Below, in pieces: positions 25,663 through 37,330 of a DNA stretch of 64,000 bases. Origin of the DNA: Polydactylus sextarius (Eukaryota > Chordata > Actinopteri > Polynemidae); NCBI GenBank assembly GCA_016801845.1, contig CM028910.1, positions 17,762,629 to 17,826,628 on the forward strand, written 5' to 3'. How positions within the stretch are numbered: position 1 is the first letter of the stretch; each line of letters opens with the position of its first letter. Position numbers and translations under genes: made by a program. Under the pieces are notes generated by a model. That model worked only from the letters and a program-made list of their open reading frames with translations. It was not told the DNA's origin and did not search any database.

Positions 25663-26412
25663 GTGAGTTGGTTCAACTCCATTCTGGAAACTTGTAAATA
25701 TACTTCAACCGCTTCCCTTGTTTTTTCCCTTCCAACAATGCATCAGCTGCTCATCGGGGGAACCTCAACATCTCAACATTCCCCTTGAAGAATTATTGAT
25801 CACTTAGCCACACAGGAGTCACTGCTTCATTAAAAATAGATTATGGTTATAGATATAAACTAATGTCACTAGAAGAATCAATGTTGCATTTTTTTAAAAG
25901 AGGGGATGAAGAATCTTACAGTTGATAATAAAGTGCACAGCACAGGTTGCAACATAGTGAGTAGGTGGGCAGATAAATGTCTTATTTTGTGGACGTCAGT
26001 GGGAGCTAATGCCTCAGGTCCAAATGGCCTAAGTTCTCAAGGTATTAGAGTGATTTTCTGTTTTGGTTCAGACACACTCATTAAACACACAAACCCAGAG
26101 CAGGCACCAAAGACTCCTCCAGTTTTCAGTTATCCTCCTAATCAAATGTACACACACACATAGGCAAGATAGAAAAAATAAAGAGATTTACAGGCAAGAA
26201 TACGAAGACATAAAACTACTCATCATGAATATGCCTCTGACCAGTGGTGTGGCTGTCAGTGAGGTGAGAAGTCATGAATTATTGACTGTCTGGCTCACCA
26301 AAACATTCAACAAAATGTTTCACAACAATAGATGCTGGATTAAATATTGGAGCGAGGCTAGCGCACCATGCACAGGGAGGCCCTGTTTTAACTCTGTGAT
26401 TCTGAATGAAGA

Positions 26413-26420
26413 CAAGGTCA
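26413..26420 (+). promoter_or_regulatory. NR5A/ERR-type half-site CAAGGTCA
   Basis: The eight-base core of the monomeric NR5A response element, preceded by A where the optimal base is T or C. An 8-mer is expected by chance about once or twice per 64 kb over both strands, so the site alone is weak evidence. Confidence 0.2.
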
Positions 26421-26564
26421 GGTGGTAGAGTTTTGGAGTAGGTATAGAATAAGCACCACTTTCCTGTACAAAGTAAAAAGTAGTGCGTATTGCAACGAGT
26501 GGTGGAATTAAGGAGCTAAGTTCACTAGAGTTGAACAAATAATCAAAAGGAGGTGATGACAAAA

Positions 26565-26965
26565 AGAACGGACGTGACAGAACCTGATTAATAGATAATT
26601 TAAGAGAAGGGATAATGACAGACAGGAAATATAGGGCTGAGGACTGAGAACAGATTGCGGTAAAGACTAGGAAAAGAAGTCTGTGGAGAAGAAGCGCAAA
26701 AGTCTGTGGCAATATTGGAAAAAGTGAAGACGGTAAGGCTGATATGGCATGATGAAAGAAAGAGGAAGGGAACAAGGAAAGAGGTAAATGAGAGAGAGGA
26801 CACAAGGCATAAGTGAGGGCAAACTAGAGAGGACACAGGGAGAAATTAAGGTGGCAGGATGAGAGGGGAGAATGAAGGAGAGACCAGAGAGGAGATAATG
26901 AAGCGGAGAGGAGAAATCAGTTTAAAGAGACGGGAGCAGTAGGAGGAGGAGGAGGAGGAGGAGGG
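26565..26965. repeat. polypurine tract ending in (GGA)8
   Basis: About 400 bases of purine-rich sense strand, ending with a regular GGA trinucleotide run at 26941-26964. Antisense open frames of 78 and 161 codons over it are composition artefacts. Confidence 0.85.
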
Positions 26966-27030
26966 GCTGATAGTCAGGGGAGGTGCAGAGTGGCGGTTTG
27001 GTTTTGCATACTTTGGTTAATGAACAGCTG

Positions 27031-27052
27031 GTGGTGGGGGGGCGGTGGGGAA

Positions 27053-27083
<31 letters not shown>
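27031..27083. repeat. G-rich segment and (TG)15 microsatellite
   Basis: Clustered G-runs (27031-27050), compatible with a two-tetrad G-quadruplex, are followed by a pure TG run at 27054-27083 and GGGA units. Confidence 0.9.
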
Positions 27084-27086
<3 letters not shown>

Positions 27087-27224
27087 GAGGGAGGGAGGCT
27101 CTGAAACAGTTCATTATCTCCTATTATTCTCTGTCTGGCCAGGGGTGACAGCACAGTGATAACACAAGGGATATTTAGACCACAGTAGCAGCATCACCCA
27201 AAGCAAATGCTGCATGTGCAAGTG

Positions 27225-27249
27225 CATACACACACACGCACACATGCAT

Positions 27250-27318
<69 letters not shown>
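27225..27318. repeat. (CA)33 microsatellite with imperfect leader
   Basis: Imperfect CA units from 27225 and a pure run of 33 CA units at 27253-27318. The alternating Thr-His and Val-Cys open frames across it are translations of the repeat. Confidence 0.97.
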
Positions 27319-27319
<1 letters not shown>

Positions 27320-27607
27320 TTGTTTTCATGCCTTGTGGGGACATTTCATTGACCATCCTTCCATTCACTTCCTGGAGACTTTCCTGGAAACTCTAGAGAT
27401 CTCAGTTGTTGGTACCACTTGTCTAATCTTTATCTAAACCTGACCCCAACCTTAACCAAACCTTAAATCATGTCTTCACTTTAATTTTTTGTTTTTTACA
27501 CCATGGGGTCCTGCTTTTTGTCCCCATAAGGGAGACAGGTCCCCATAATGGAGTGTGTAGACAGGTCTCCACAATGTAGGAAAACCATGTACACGCATAC
27601 ACACACT
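27319..27607 (+). mobile_element. teleost interspersed repeat adjoining the CA tract (GTCCCCAYAA family)
   Basis: The sequence matches my memory of a very common fish repeat that follows CA microsatellites: a TGTGGGGACAT start, a middle rich in CCTAACC/CCTTAACC-like units, and a GTCCCCATAA end. CCTTGTGGGGAC at 27331-27342 is matched in inverted orientation by GTCCCCATAAGG at 27520-27531 (11 of 12). Two further copies of the terminal motif follow (27539-27550, 27564-27580) before a short CA tail. It has no coding capacity, so it is a non-autonomous element. The inverted termini suggest a hairpin or a DNA-transposon-like origin; the class is not certain. Confidence 0.6.
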
Positions 27608-28754
27608 GAAGCAAATCACATAATGACTATTTGGGCCAACTTACCGCCTTGACCCAACTGTAATGTGCTTTTACTTTTTTTAAATTTACTTTTTTATACA
27701 TTTTTCAGATTCATTTTAAGCTCAGAACAGGACTGAACTTAACTCTTACTATTCAGATAAATATAGATTTTTCCCTGTTGAGAAATAGTTCCTGTGTTTT
27801 CTGGTTATGTCAGATCCTGCATCTATTTCCTGTGGGTGTTAAAATGATACTGTCAAAAAGTTTTATAAAGGGAAAGATCGTCAGACCCAGTAAGAAAAAG
27901 TGTGACTCCAAAAATCTAACCAAAAGTTAACGGTGAACAATTGATAAGATATTTTCATTTCTTTTCTAGAAAAAAAAAATGATATAAAGAGAGAAAATTG
28001 TTCAGTAAGAGAGTTTAGACAGATGTTTCTCTCCTTCGCTTTGAATCAAGTTGCTTCTCTGCTTTTCTGTCGTACGCTGCACTTATTCTGACCTATGAAA
28101 AGAAATCCATGGTAGCAGCAGATTTATTGTTATAGCCTGTCATTTGCTCAAAGCCTTGTTCATTCTCCTGCCCCTAAGTTACTTGCTTTCTAATTTCTGT
28201 CTTTTTTGAAAAGTTTTGGCTTTCATTATCTGTGCTGCTGCATGTCGTCATGTCACTGACAGTAGTGAGAAATGGCCATGAGTGTTTTTTTCCCCCCTCT
28301 TTAGTTTTGGGTGGAAGAAAGGAGGCTTGTTCTCTCTCCTGTCATAGGATCAAATGCAAAGTGGAACTTGTCAGAATGCATGCAAACATGAAATGACAAA
28401 GAGTGGACTGAAGTGCTGAATGATTAAACAAGGCCTTGCAGCTTTGCAACCAGTTTTCAGTATGAAAATCCAGATATTTTGATAGAACACAAGACTCCTG
28501 GTGTATATGAAATTCAAATGATGAAGAAATGCAAAAACAGATGTTCCTGGGCCAGTCGCAGATTTCTTTGCTTTCAAAACGAGGTACATTTTCTACCCAC
28601 ATCAAATCCCTGTACACATCAAACTATTCTCACCTCCCATATTCATCTTTAATGTTCAGCTAAGATCGCTCATCGTATTCATGATGGATTAAGATTTGAA
28701 GTTTTATTCATATATTTACTCGCTATGTCTCTCCAGGAGGGATAATAGAGTAGT

Positions 28755-28772
28755 ATTGATTGATTGATTGAT
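28755..28772. repeat. (ATTG)n tetranucleotide
   Basis: Four and a half ATTG units. Confidence 0.9.
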
Positions 28773-29528
28773 ACACAGGTCACCAGGGTTAGTGCTAAGT
28801 CTGCTATAGCGACATTATAGCGTTTTTTTTTCTTCTCTCTTTTTACTTAAGGCTTGGAGGCAATAACCCAAGGCATCACTATCAACAGTCCAATCCTTCA
28901 ATGAAGTTATTTCATGCACAGTTGATTTTATGTAAATTGATTGACACCTTGGAAGGGGGGAGTAGTGTCTGCTTTTCATCGAGTCATAACTCTTATGGTC
29001 TCGAAGGTGGGGAGAGGTAAAGAGAGAGGAACAAAGGAGTTAAGGTCGGGTGGTAGAGTCGTGTAATAAGATTAAGTAAGGACTTTAATAAAAATAAGAA
29101 GGAAGAAAAATGGGAAGAGGTGAAAAATATTGGTCATTGTTAACATTTGCTTTATTTTGACCCATCCTCAGACAGATGAAAAACAGGCTCCAATCATACT
29201 ATTTACAAGATTAATAAATTCCAAATGCAGGCTGTTTGTAATTGCAAATGGGATCTCGCAGGGACCGTCTTCCTCCCTGAGCTTTAGGAACTGCACACGC
29301 CAACATCTACCTCCCCCTGGAAACCCTTGCACAGTCAATTATGGTAATGAATTGTCAATAAATATAAAAATTTAATATGGTCCTGCTTACTGTGAGTGGC
29401 AGCTAAGGACTTGCCTCCCAGACAAATGTGCTGCGGCTGCAGATATTAAGTGCACCTGGAAAAGGAGTTTGTGTTTGTGTGTGTTTGAAAAGGTGGGTCT
29501 GAACTACAGAGGATGGGTTCATCAGAAA

Positions 29529-29560
29529 TCTATCTATCTGTCTGTCTGTCTATCTATCTT
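29529..29560. repeat. (TATC)n/(TGTC)n tetranucleotide
   Basis: TATC, TGTC and TATC units in succession, a typical interrupted tetranucleotide microsatellite. Confidence 0.9.
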
Positions 29561-29973
29561 TTCAGCATGCTTTTGTTTTGCTGTCAAATCTGGCAGATCT
29601 AGTCAGTCAGATATGAACTCACATGCTCTCTCCATACACCCACATCGTGTTGTCACAAAATACGGTTAAACTGCAAAAAATCTTCCGCCTGCAGCAGCTG
29701 TTTTTGCTCATCCTCCATGTCTCACCCTCACGCTCAGACAGAGAAGTTTTTGACTCTGCTGCGAGTGCCATATAGTATCTATTAACTCTGCTGTCTGCTT
29801 TAAAGAATGTTAGACCAACTGCAGTGAATACAACATCCATACATTCATGAAAGTCAATGATGGTGTCATTTCTATGTAGACTATAGTATTCAAACACTCC
29901 AAAGTGTATCTTTAATTCAAGGATATTTCTGACTTTCTAAATTCTTACACCTCTTTCTCACTGGTTATTCCAG

Positions 29974-30121
29974 GTGGACTATGCAGTGATTGCTTCACAG
30001 GCAGGAGCCACCCTCAACAACCTGTTGAGCCACGCCCAGGAGCTGGTGGCCAAATTGCGCTCCCTGCAGCTGGACCAACGGGAGTTCGTCTGCCTCAAGT
30101 TCCTGGTCCTCTTCAGCCTGG
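29974..30121 (+). CDS. nr5a2: nr5a2 coding exon: ligand-binding-domain helices 6-9
   Basis: A 148-base exon that starts in phase 0 and ends after one base of an aspartate codon. It encodes 49 full residues, from VDYAVIASQAGATLNNLLSH through the REFVCLKFLVLFSL helix. This covers the helix 6/7 region that lines the phospholipid pocket in NR5A receptors and the following amphipathic helices. The acceptor is TTCCAG|GTG and the donor CTGG|GTGAGT. Only one conservative change separates the DQREFVCLKF segment from the human form as I recall it (LQL for LQF just before it), so strong purifying selection is evident. The exon directly joins 50600 to restore GAT (Asp). Confidence 0.97.
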
Positions 30122-30184
30122 GTGAGTTTCTCAAGCTTTAGTGTTTTTCAAATGCAGGTAAATGCTTTAGAAGAAATAACTGAA

Positions 30185-31040
30185 GATCTGGGAATTTTAG
30201 GAGAGAGGGGGGAGCAGGAGAAAAGGAAGGAGGAGGGGAAATGGGAGGGGAGGAAGGAAAAGGACCAGTGGTCTAGAAGGGACAAAAGAGAAAGTGAGGG
30301 AGGGAGGAAGGAAGTAGGGGAGGTATGGTCCTCACCCTACAAAGAAAAGGGAGACGACAAGCTTTAACACACAACTGTGTACCATAGACAGGTCTATTTT
30401 TGCTGTCTTATATGTGTAAAACCATCCTTGGGCAGCGCCAGCAGCAAATATCACTCACTTGGTTCTTCAGCACCACTTCTGTTGAGAGAGGGTAACATCA
30501 ACATAAGCCGGGAATCAAAAACTAATACTAACAATTCACGATTTTGTAATTAAGTTGCTCCCATCTAAACATCAGTAGAAGCGGCATCAACAGTATTAGA
30601 CATAATGAATCACGATGTTTGCAGGATGAATGATCATGTACAATGCTGTGAACCATGAACTGAGTAACTGAGCTAGAAATAAGGGAAAAAGAGAGGAGGA
30701 ATTCTAGGTGGTTGAAAATAAGTGCATGAGATGGTGAGATGAGATTTTTTTTTTGCTTTTACGAAAGGGATTTTTAGTTTTTCTCTCTCTAGAACTGAGC
30801 TTTGGAGAGTTGGGAAGCAAAGGAGGGAGTTGGAGGGCACGGAGATCAACTGAGGAGGGAAGAAGGGAGGAAGGGAAGGATGAGAAGGAGGAGATAGGAA
30901 TACGGTGGAGTAGGAGAGGGTGGGAATTGGTGGACGGCAGGTATATTGCAAAACATTTGAGGTATAAAAGCAGGAGGGGGTGAACCCAAGGGACTAGGGA
31001 ACGGGAGGGAAGTGGAGGGATAAGTAGCCAAATGAGTTAA
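30185..31040. repeat. two polypurine blocks and a TG-flanked purine region
   Basis: GA/GGA-rich sense-strand blocks at about 30185-30350 and 30660-31040 are separated by ordinary sequence. They resemble the blocks at 9.5, 10.9 and 26.6 kb in composition and orientation. Confidence 0.8.
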
Positions 31041-31072
31041 GGGATGAAGAGAAGGGTAACACTGATGTGAAC

Positions 31073-31074
<2 letters not shown>

Positions 31075-31105
<31 letters not shown>
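31075..31105. repeat. (TG)n microsatellite
   Basis: A pure TG run of about 15 units. Confidence 0.95.
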
Positions 31106-31107
<2 letters not shown>

Positions 31108-33353
31108 TTCCCAAATCTGCTCTCTACTCTCTAAGCCGAGGTCAGACATTGCCAGGAGACTGTCATCTCTGTCTCTTTCCTAACAAGTCTGCAACAAATG
31201 GCCTCCAGGGGATACACATACACACACACATATGCACACACAGGCCAGACCAATTTTAACATCCTACATTACAGAAGCCAATGTTGCTTCTCTCAGCCTG
31301 TTCAGTCTATGACTCTGAGAGCAACAGTGGCATATATATGATGAATATTTTTCTTAACTACCCCTCCCTCCATCCATATATCTGTAATCCACAAGGATCA
31401 TGTTCTCACTTCTTTAGCTTCTCTAAACAAAGAAAGAGGGACTAATGAACTACTTGGCAAAAGCTCACACACACACAGACACACAATGAGGTAATCAGAC
31501 AGGATTAATGTTTGTGTTAGTGTTGTTTGTGGTACAGTGAAGAAAAAGGGGGAGGGATGGGGTGGAATGCAGAGGGGTTTTAGAGTGTGTATGTATGTGT
31601 GCATGGATGCGTTTGTTTGTGTGAGGTTTTTCTTATAGGGCGGGGGTTTTGCTGGGGCTCAGGGTCTAAATAATTTGGCAGAAACATCATCCATAATGAA
31701 AGGCTCACCTGAGGGATATGTATCGCCCCCGGCAGTGCCTGTTCTCCGGCGTTGCCCAGGCCTCCTGCAAAAGAAGCCCGACACAGGCGCCGTAGAGCTT
31801 GCTGAAGGTATCAGCGTTAGAGAAGGAGGGGAGGGAGGAGGAGGCGATGTTGGGGGTGGGAGGGATGGGCAGGGGCCTGAGCAATGTAAAGCCAGGAGAT
31901 TTAGAAATGATTTGATTAATAGCACACACAGATGAACAGAGCTGTGTATGTGTGTGTGTGACTGGCTGTGGGAGGGGTGGAGATACATACTCTTACCTGA
32001 GGGAATGAGTATAATGTGTGTGACAGCGGGAAAGCAGGTGTGTATTCATGCATACGTGTGTATGTTTAGACAGCTACAAGCAGAACCAATTAATAAGAAT
32101 TGTAGTGAAATGAGGCATGAAAGTAGCTCTGCACCGACTGCTGAACTTAAAGATTAGACTCTTCCTCTTTATTAGCTTCATTTCATCTCTAACACTGCTT
32201 ACTGTGCTGTTAGCTAATAAGTTAATCTACATTTAACTGCTCTTTTGATTATGACATGGTTTGATATTCTACTCTAGTGCTATTGCTTTACTTACTATGA
32301 CAATACAACTGCCATTATAGCTATGTCTTAAATAAATCTATGCAAATAGTAATATTAGTATCACAACTGTTGCTATAACTACTGCTAATAGTAACAATAT
32401 TGCTATGATTATCACCTATATATTTATCTATATTTATGATAATTCTGTACCTGATAATTTACACAATGATAAACCATGATAAAATACACCAATCCATACA
32501 TAGCAATTTTATTTGGCACAAGAGTGTTCTTGTCGTTATTGCCATGTGCAGATATTTTGTAGAAAACACTGGGATTGGACATAAAAAAAAAAACATGAAC
32601 ATAATCTGCGGTCTTGTAAACATATCCTATATCAATGCTCCTGTCTGGCAATACCACGACTAAACTAAAAGCACTACTCCTCTATTACAGCTCTCCCATG
32701 TGAGTCATGTCTGCCTTCTCTCTCTGCCTCTTTCTCTTCCCCTATCATTCTGATTGTGGTTCACTTTTTTCAGTATTTCTCTGTCTATCTCCAGACCTCT
32801 CTTTCTCCATCTCTCCTCCTGTGGATGGACAATCATTCACCTGCTCTCTGCCAGAAGAGCTCTTAGTTAAGCCAGTTGTCGATAAAGACAGGGATATAGA
32901 TGTCACTCCAGCTGAGAGGAGACACTTGTCTTCATACCTTTATTTTTATATTTTATTTCAAACTCTCTCTGTCCTCTACCTGCCTTCTTTTCTTATCTTA
33001 AGGGAAGTCTTTCACCCTCTATCAAAGCAGAGATTATCACTCTTAGAGCATTGATCTTTTAAGTGTTTGTAGGACTGTGAGGAATGATTGCACGGTGCAC
33101 GGCGTTGAGCAAGAGACACACTATACAGCAGGGAGAGAGTGAAGATTGCTTGGGTCAGAGTTCAGGAAAGGATTACTACGAGTTTGTTGTCTGGTGTCAG
33201 GCCACTGTTAATGGGTCTTTGATTTTCTTTAAAAGGTTTAAAGACCTAATAGAAAGACTGACAGGTTGCTGTATATATGACCATGTGACAGACCAGCACA
33301 GATCAGAGGTGAAGAATGGGTCATAAGTTCAAACTAAAACTCATGCATGGGTG

Positions 33354-33535
33354 GCTATGTTCTGTAGAAAAAGACTTTATATTACTTTATATTACAGTTT
33401 ACTATCTATGAAGTTAAGGAGGGGAAACAAGAAAAAAGTTTGCCTTCTAAAATTAGTATGTGCTTTGATATTGTATGGTATAACACCTTCTTATGTTATT
33501 CTTAAAATAAAAGTACCAAGCTCTAAAAAAAAAAA
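33354..33535 (+). mobile_element. probable retroposed 3' end (short processed insert) with poly(A) and flanking duplication
   Basis: AATAAA at 33506-33511 is followed 13 bases later by an 11-base A run (33525-33535), the layout of a polyadenylated transcript end. CATGCATGTGTG directly after the A run (33536-33547) matches CATGCATGGGTG at 33342-33353 in 11 of 12 positions, as a target-site duplication would. The enclosed 182 bases have no recognisable coding content and may be a 5'-truncated 3' UTR copy or an unknown SINE. CATGCATG is palindromic and fairly common, so chance remains possible. Confidence 0.4.
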
Positions 33536-35504
33536 CATGCATGTGTGATTCGTGCCATGCCACCGCACAGTTTCTTTACTGGCGAAGCAGACTCAGTGAC
33601 AGAGGTCAAACATGTGTTCAGCTGGCAACCAGTTAACCCAGCTCAGTAGGTCAGACCCCCATCAGGTGTAATTGGGTCAGACAGGCGCTGCCAGTCCTTG
33701 TCAACTGAGAGGAGAACCAGAGTAGCTGCCAGACCAGTGCAGGGTGGTAAATGCTCCCAGCGGAGAGAGCAGATTTGTGGTCACAGTCCTGAATAATGCC
33801 CCAACATAGGGATTTTAGCAGACACAAAACCAGGTGAAAGATGATAAAGAAGAGTATTTAGGTTCATATTTGAGCTGCGCTATAGAGAGACAGTGATATT
33901 GGTGTATTGTGAATGGATCTATGAATTCATTCCCTCTTTATTCTGAAAATACACTGATTCATAACTTTATTTTATTTGGCTATAACAGCATTTTATTTAT
34001 TCTATAGCTGGATAGTTTAAAATTATATATTGTTTAGGATCTTAAATAATGGACAACAAAAGATTAAAAGTTTTTACATTTAATTAATGCAACAACATAG
34101 TTTATAAAACACGATGGAGTGATGTACAGTGTTGGCTGCTCTTTTGATTACACTTCAGTGATCAGAAATCAGCATCCATTCGTGAGAGGCCAGTACATCG
34201 AGTCATTCAGGAGCTGCCTCAGCACCACATTAACCGTCTGTCAAGTGATTAGTCAGACTCTGAGGCTGGAGTTTAGAGACATCCATCCTATCCATCCCTC
34301 CTGCCCTCCATCCCTCACCATCCATTCAGGCCTCCGCTTTGTCTTGTCTCTCATTGTTCTGCCCTTTTGCTCTCTTTTTTTCCATCTGTCTTTATACACC
34401 TTAATCTATCACAACTGCATCCTCACATCCGCTTTTTTCACTCCTCGTTAATCTTCACCCACATATGAACCACAATTTGTCTCTTTTCATTCCTCTCTCA
34501 GTGTTTGTTCTACCTCTATTGTACTTAAAACATCTTAACTACAGTTATTTAAACTTGTGTTAAGCCCTGATTTTATATACATATTAATAACTTACAACTT
34601 ATAACTTTAAATTATTCACTTGTACCTTACCTTCACTTCTGGGGCTGCAATGGTAAAATAAAGGTTAACTTATCATAGCTCTCTCTGTCATGTGACTCCT
34701 TAACCATTTTCTTTCTCTTTGCTTTCATCATCTTTGTTTTAATCTTTAATCTTCAGTCATCATTTGCACCTTCTTAATTTTTATCATATTTCTGTCTCCA
34801 CCACATCATCCAGAATCTGTCTCTGTCTTCTTCTTCCTCATCCAGTCTCTAAAGAAGAAAAATATTAAAAACTTCCTGTGCAGAGAGAAACACTCAAACT
34901 TTCAACACTGACTACAAAGCCTTTGGATTAATGCAGGTAGTAAACTGTGAAGTTACCTTCTAATACGTCAGCAACAAAGCTGATAAATTGAATGGTTAAA
35001 GCCTTATTTTGGAAAACAGTGTCATATACTTCTATACTGAACTCAGCCTGCTAAGTGTCTGCTACTTTCAACAGAAAGGCTGCCATGTATCTTAGCTCCT
35101 TTAAAGCACCAAATGGGACATTATGTCTTACAATGATTCAATGGTGCTGACACGGAGATGCAATATAGAAAAGCACAATGTGTGATCCAAGAGTTTGGCA
35201 AAAAAAACAAACTGAGGGAGCAAATAACAGCTATTTCAGAATTCTGAATATAGGCAAACAGCTTTTATATGAGTCCCGCACCCCTCTGTACACCTATGCT
35301 TGCACATGCCTCTCATTAGTATGCTTAGTGTGCCACACTCTGAAGCAGACGCTCTCTGTTCTGCGCACTGCGAGGTCAGACCCCAATCTGCTGACAACAA
35401 CACAAACACAGCAAACGTGATTAACCTTGATGAAAAAAGACACGCATTATCACTCTCTCTATTTCTCCATCGGACTGTATTTGTCTCTCCATATAATGAG
35501 AGAA

Positions 35505-35540
35505 CACACACACACACACACACACAGACACACACACACA
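35505..35540. repeat. (CA)n microsatellite
   Basis: CA units with one GA interruption near 35527. Confidence 0.95.
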
Positions 35541-35965
35541 TTATTCCCAGACAGGTATGTCCTAATTAAGCAACAGCCGAGGCTGCTCAGAATCGATGCC
35601 CTGATCCCTGGCCAGTAAGTGGGGGAGCTGGCTAATTCATGTACACCACAGCCCCCCTCCTCCGAAAAACCTGGCAAATATTCATTTTCCCAAAACGAAC
35701 CAAATCATTTAGAACTTGGTTGGGGATTGATTAAGATTGGAGGGAGGTGACTGTTCAATATTTAGGCCCAATGAGACCAAAGCAAGGGCCAAATAATGGA
35801 GCATATAAAGGCACCATGCATAACAACTTCATTAAAAGAAACATAATAATGACACTTTTTGGTGCTGTTTACTTTGTGTGGGAGCCAAGATTTCTGCTGG
35901 GCTATAGGTGAACAGAATTGAGTCATCATGTGTACCTTTGACCTGATCAATACACAAATAAAGCA

Positions 35966-35967
<2 letters not shown>

Positions 35968-36033
<66 letters not shown>
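35968..36033. repeat. (GT)33 microsatellite
   Basis: Sixty-six bases of uninterrupted GT, the longest GT tract in the window; Z-DNA-prone and likely polymorphic. Confidence 0.97.
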
Positions 36034-36036
<3 letters not shown>

Positions 36037-37169
36037 GGTTATTAGGCTCTGGCCTACAAGAAACCTTGATCGGGAATCATGGTTGTGTTTTCTTGCCCTC
36101 AGGAAGGAAGGAACCTGGAAATACGATCAGCCAATAAATAATTTATTTTCTAGAACTGAGGTAGTGTTTCTTAAAATGACAGAGTAACCACAGCTTAATC
36201 ATTTTAACCTTTATTGTAAACACAGGTGCCAACTATAAAACAAATCTAGTTCAAATAACTTACAGAACATCCAAAACTGCAAGAAATAGCAGAAGGAAAT
36301 CTAATAGTGTGATAATATAAATATTGTATAGCTTGTATTGTGGGATCATGGTGTTTAGATCAGAATATTGTTTTCATAATTTGAGATAAAGTCACATGTG
36401 AAGACAGTAAACCTAAATCAGATACATGTATTTTGCAGATGTTTCACATATGAGACGCCTGAGCTAACATGCAATTTCACATGTAAAGTATGATGACTCA
36501 GTAGGGATTTTTGCTTCACTGGAAGTTATTGAGAAAAGACCAAGATACTATACAATGCATGTGCATAAACTGTGACATGAATCATTCTTCATTGTAGATG
36601 AGTGTGAGTAAAGGGATAAGGCTCCTACACTTAATGAATGTTTGTGTGTCTCACAAATTACTTGATCCAGTGACTGGATTGGAGAAATGACAGCAGTAAT
36701 AAAAAAATAAAATAAAATAAAAAAACAGCAGTGGTGACTGCAGTGGAGCTAAGACTATAAATGTATGTATAAGGTTCATAAAGTGCATCCCATGCACGAA
36801 GCGACTGCATCTAGTACTTTTTCATCACTCTGTTCTGAAGCTTGGTGAAGTGCTCGGCAAACGTGCTGATTGAAAAGTATTGGACTCTCATCTACTTTTC
36901 CAACAAATCTTTTTACTCAACATCTGCTTCAGCTTCAGTCGTCAGTTTTATGTAGGAACGAAACAAACAAATAAAAATCAAAAAGTCGCTCAAACTTTGT
37001 CTCCAAACCCAGCTAATCACGCTCAAATGTCCTGACTTCTCTTTCATTTTCTTTCATCTCATCAGGAGTAGGTGGGAGTGTCCCTTAAAGCAATGAACCT
37101 AATTCTTCTGCCTATTTTCTGTCAATTTTAGCCTAAGAAATCAAACATGGCAAGCAGACGGCTTTTGCT

Positions 37170-37330
37170 GTCGGCTGCCACTTTGTAGGGAATTCCGCTT
37201 AATGAGGCTGCCTAAAAGGCTTTCAGACTCTATCAAGCAATAAAAGCTCCAGGTCTCTGGTCCGCCACTATTACCTGGCAATACTGCAGGCTGTTGTCAT
37301 TAAGCAGTAGTTGCGGTGAGTTGTGGTGGT
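37170..37330. promoter_or_regulatory. candidate conserved non-coding element
   Basis: Repeat-free, GC-balanced sequence with CTTAATGAGG, CAATAAAAGC and TCATTAAGCAG cores between AT-rich flanks. Enhancer status is inference. Confidence 0.2.

Larger units (their letters stand above)
25663..29973 (+). other. nr5a2: nr5a2 intron between LBD exons
   Basis: A 4.3-kb phase-0 intron with donor GTGAGT and acceptor TTATTCCAG. It holds an NR5A/ERR-type half-site (26413-26420), a purine-rich block (26565-26965), GT and CA microsatellites, a fish interspersed repeat next to the CA tract (27319-27600), an ATTG tetramer run (28755-28772) and TATC/TGTC tetramers (29529-29560). The rest is unique AT-rich sequence. 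Confidence 0.85.
30122..36033 (+). other. nr5a2: nr5a2 last intron, first part
   Basis: Opens with GTGAGT. It contains purine-rich sense-strand blocks (30185-30350 and 30660-31040), a TG tract (31075-31105), pyrimidine-rich stretches (for example 34260-34500), a probable retroposed 3' end (33354-33535), a CA tract (about 35505-35540) and (GT)33 at 35968-36033. No coding exon is seen. Confidence 0.8.

Noticed and set aside
26320..26805. 161-codon minus-strand open frame
   Set aside because: It is again antisense to a purine-rich block with no domain signature.
27207..27437. Thr-His repeat protein
   Set aside because: A direct translation of the (CA)33 microsatellite.
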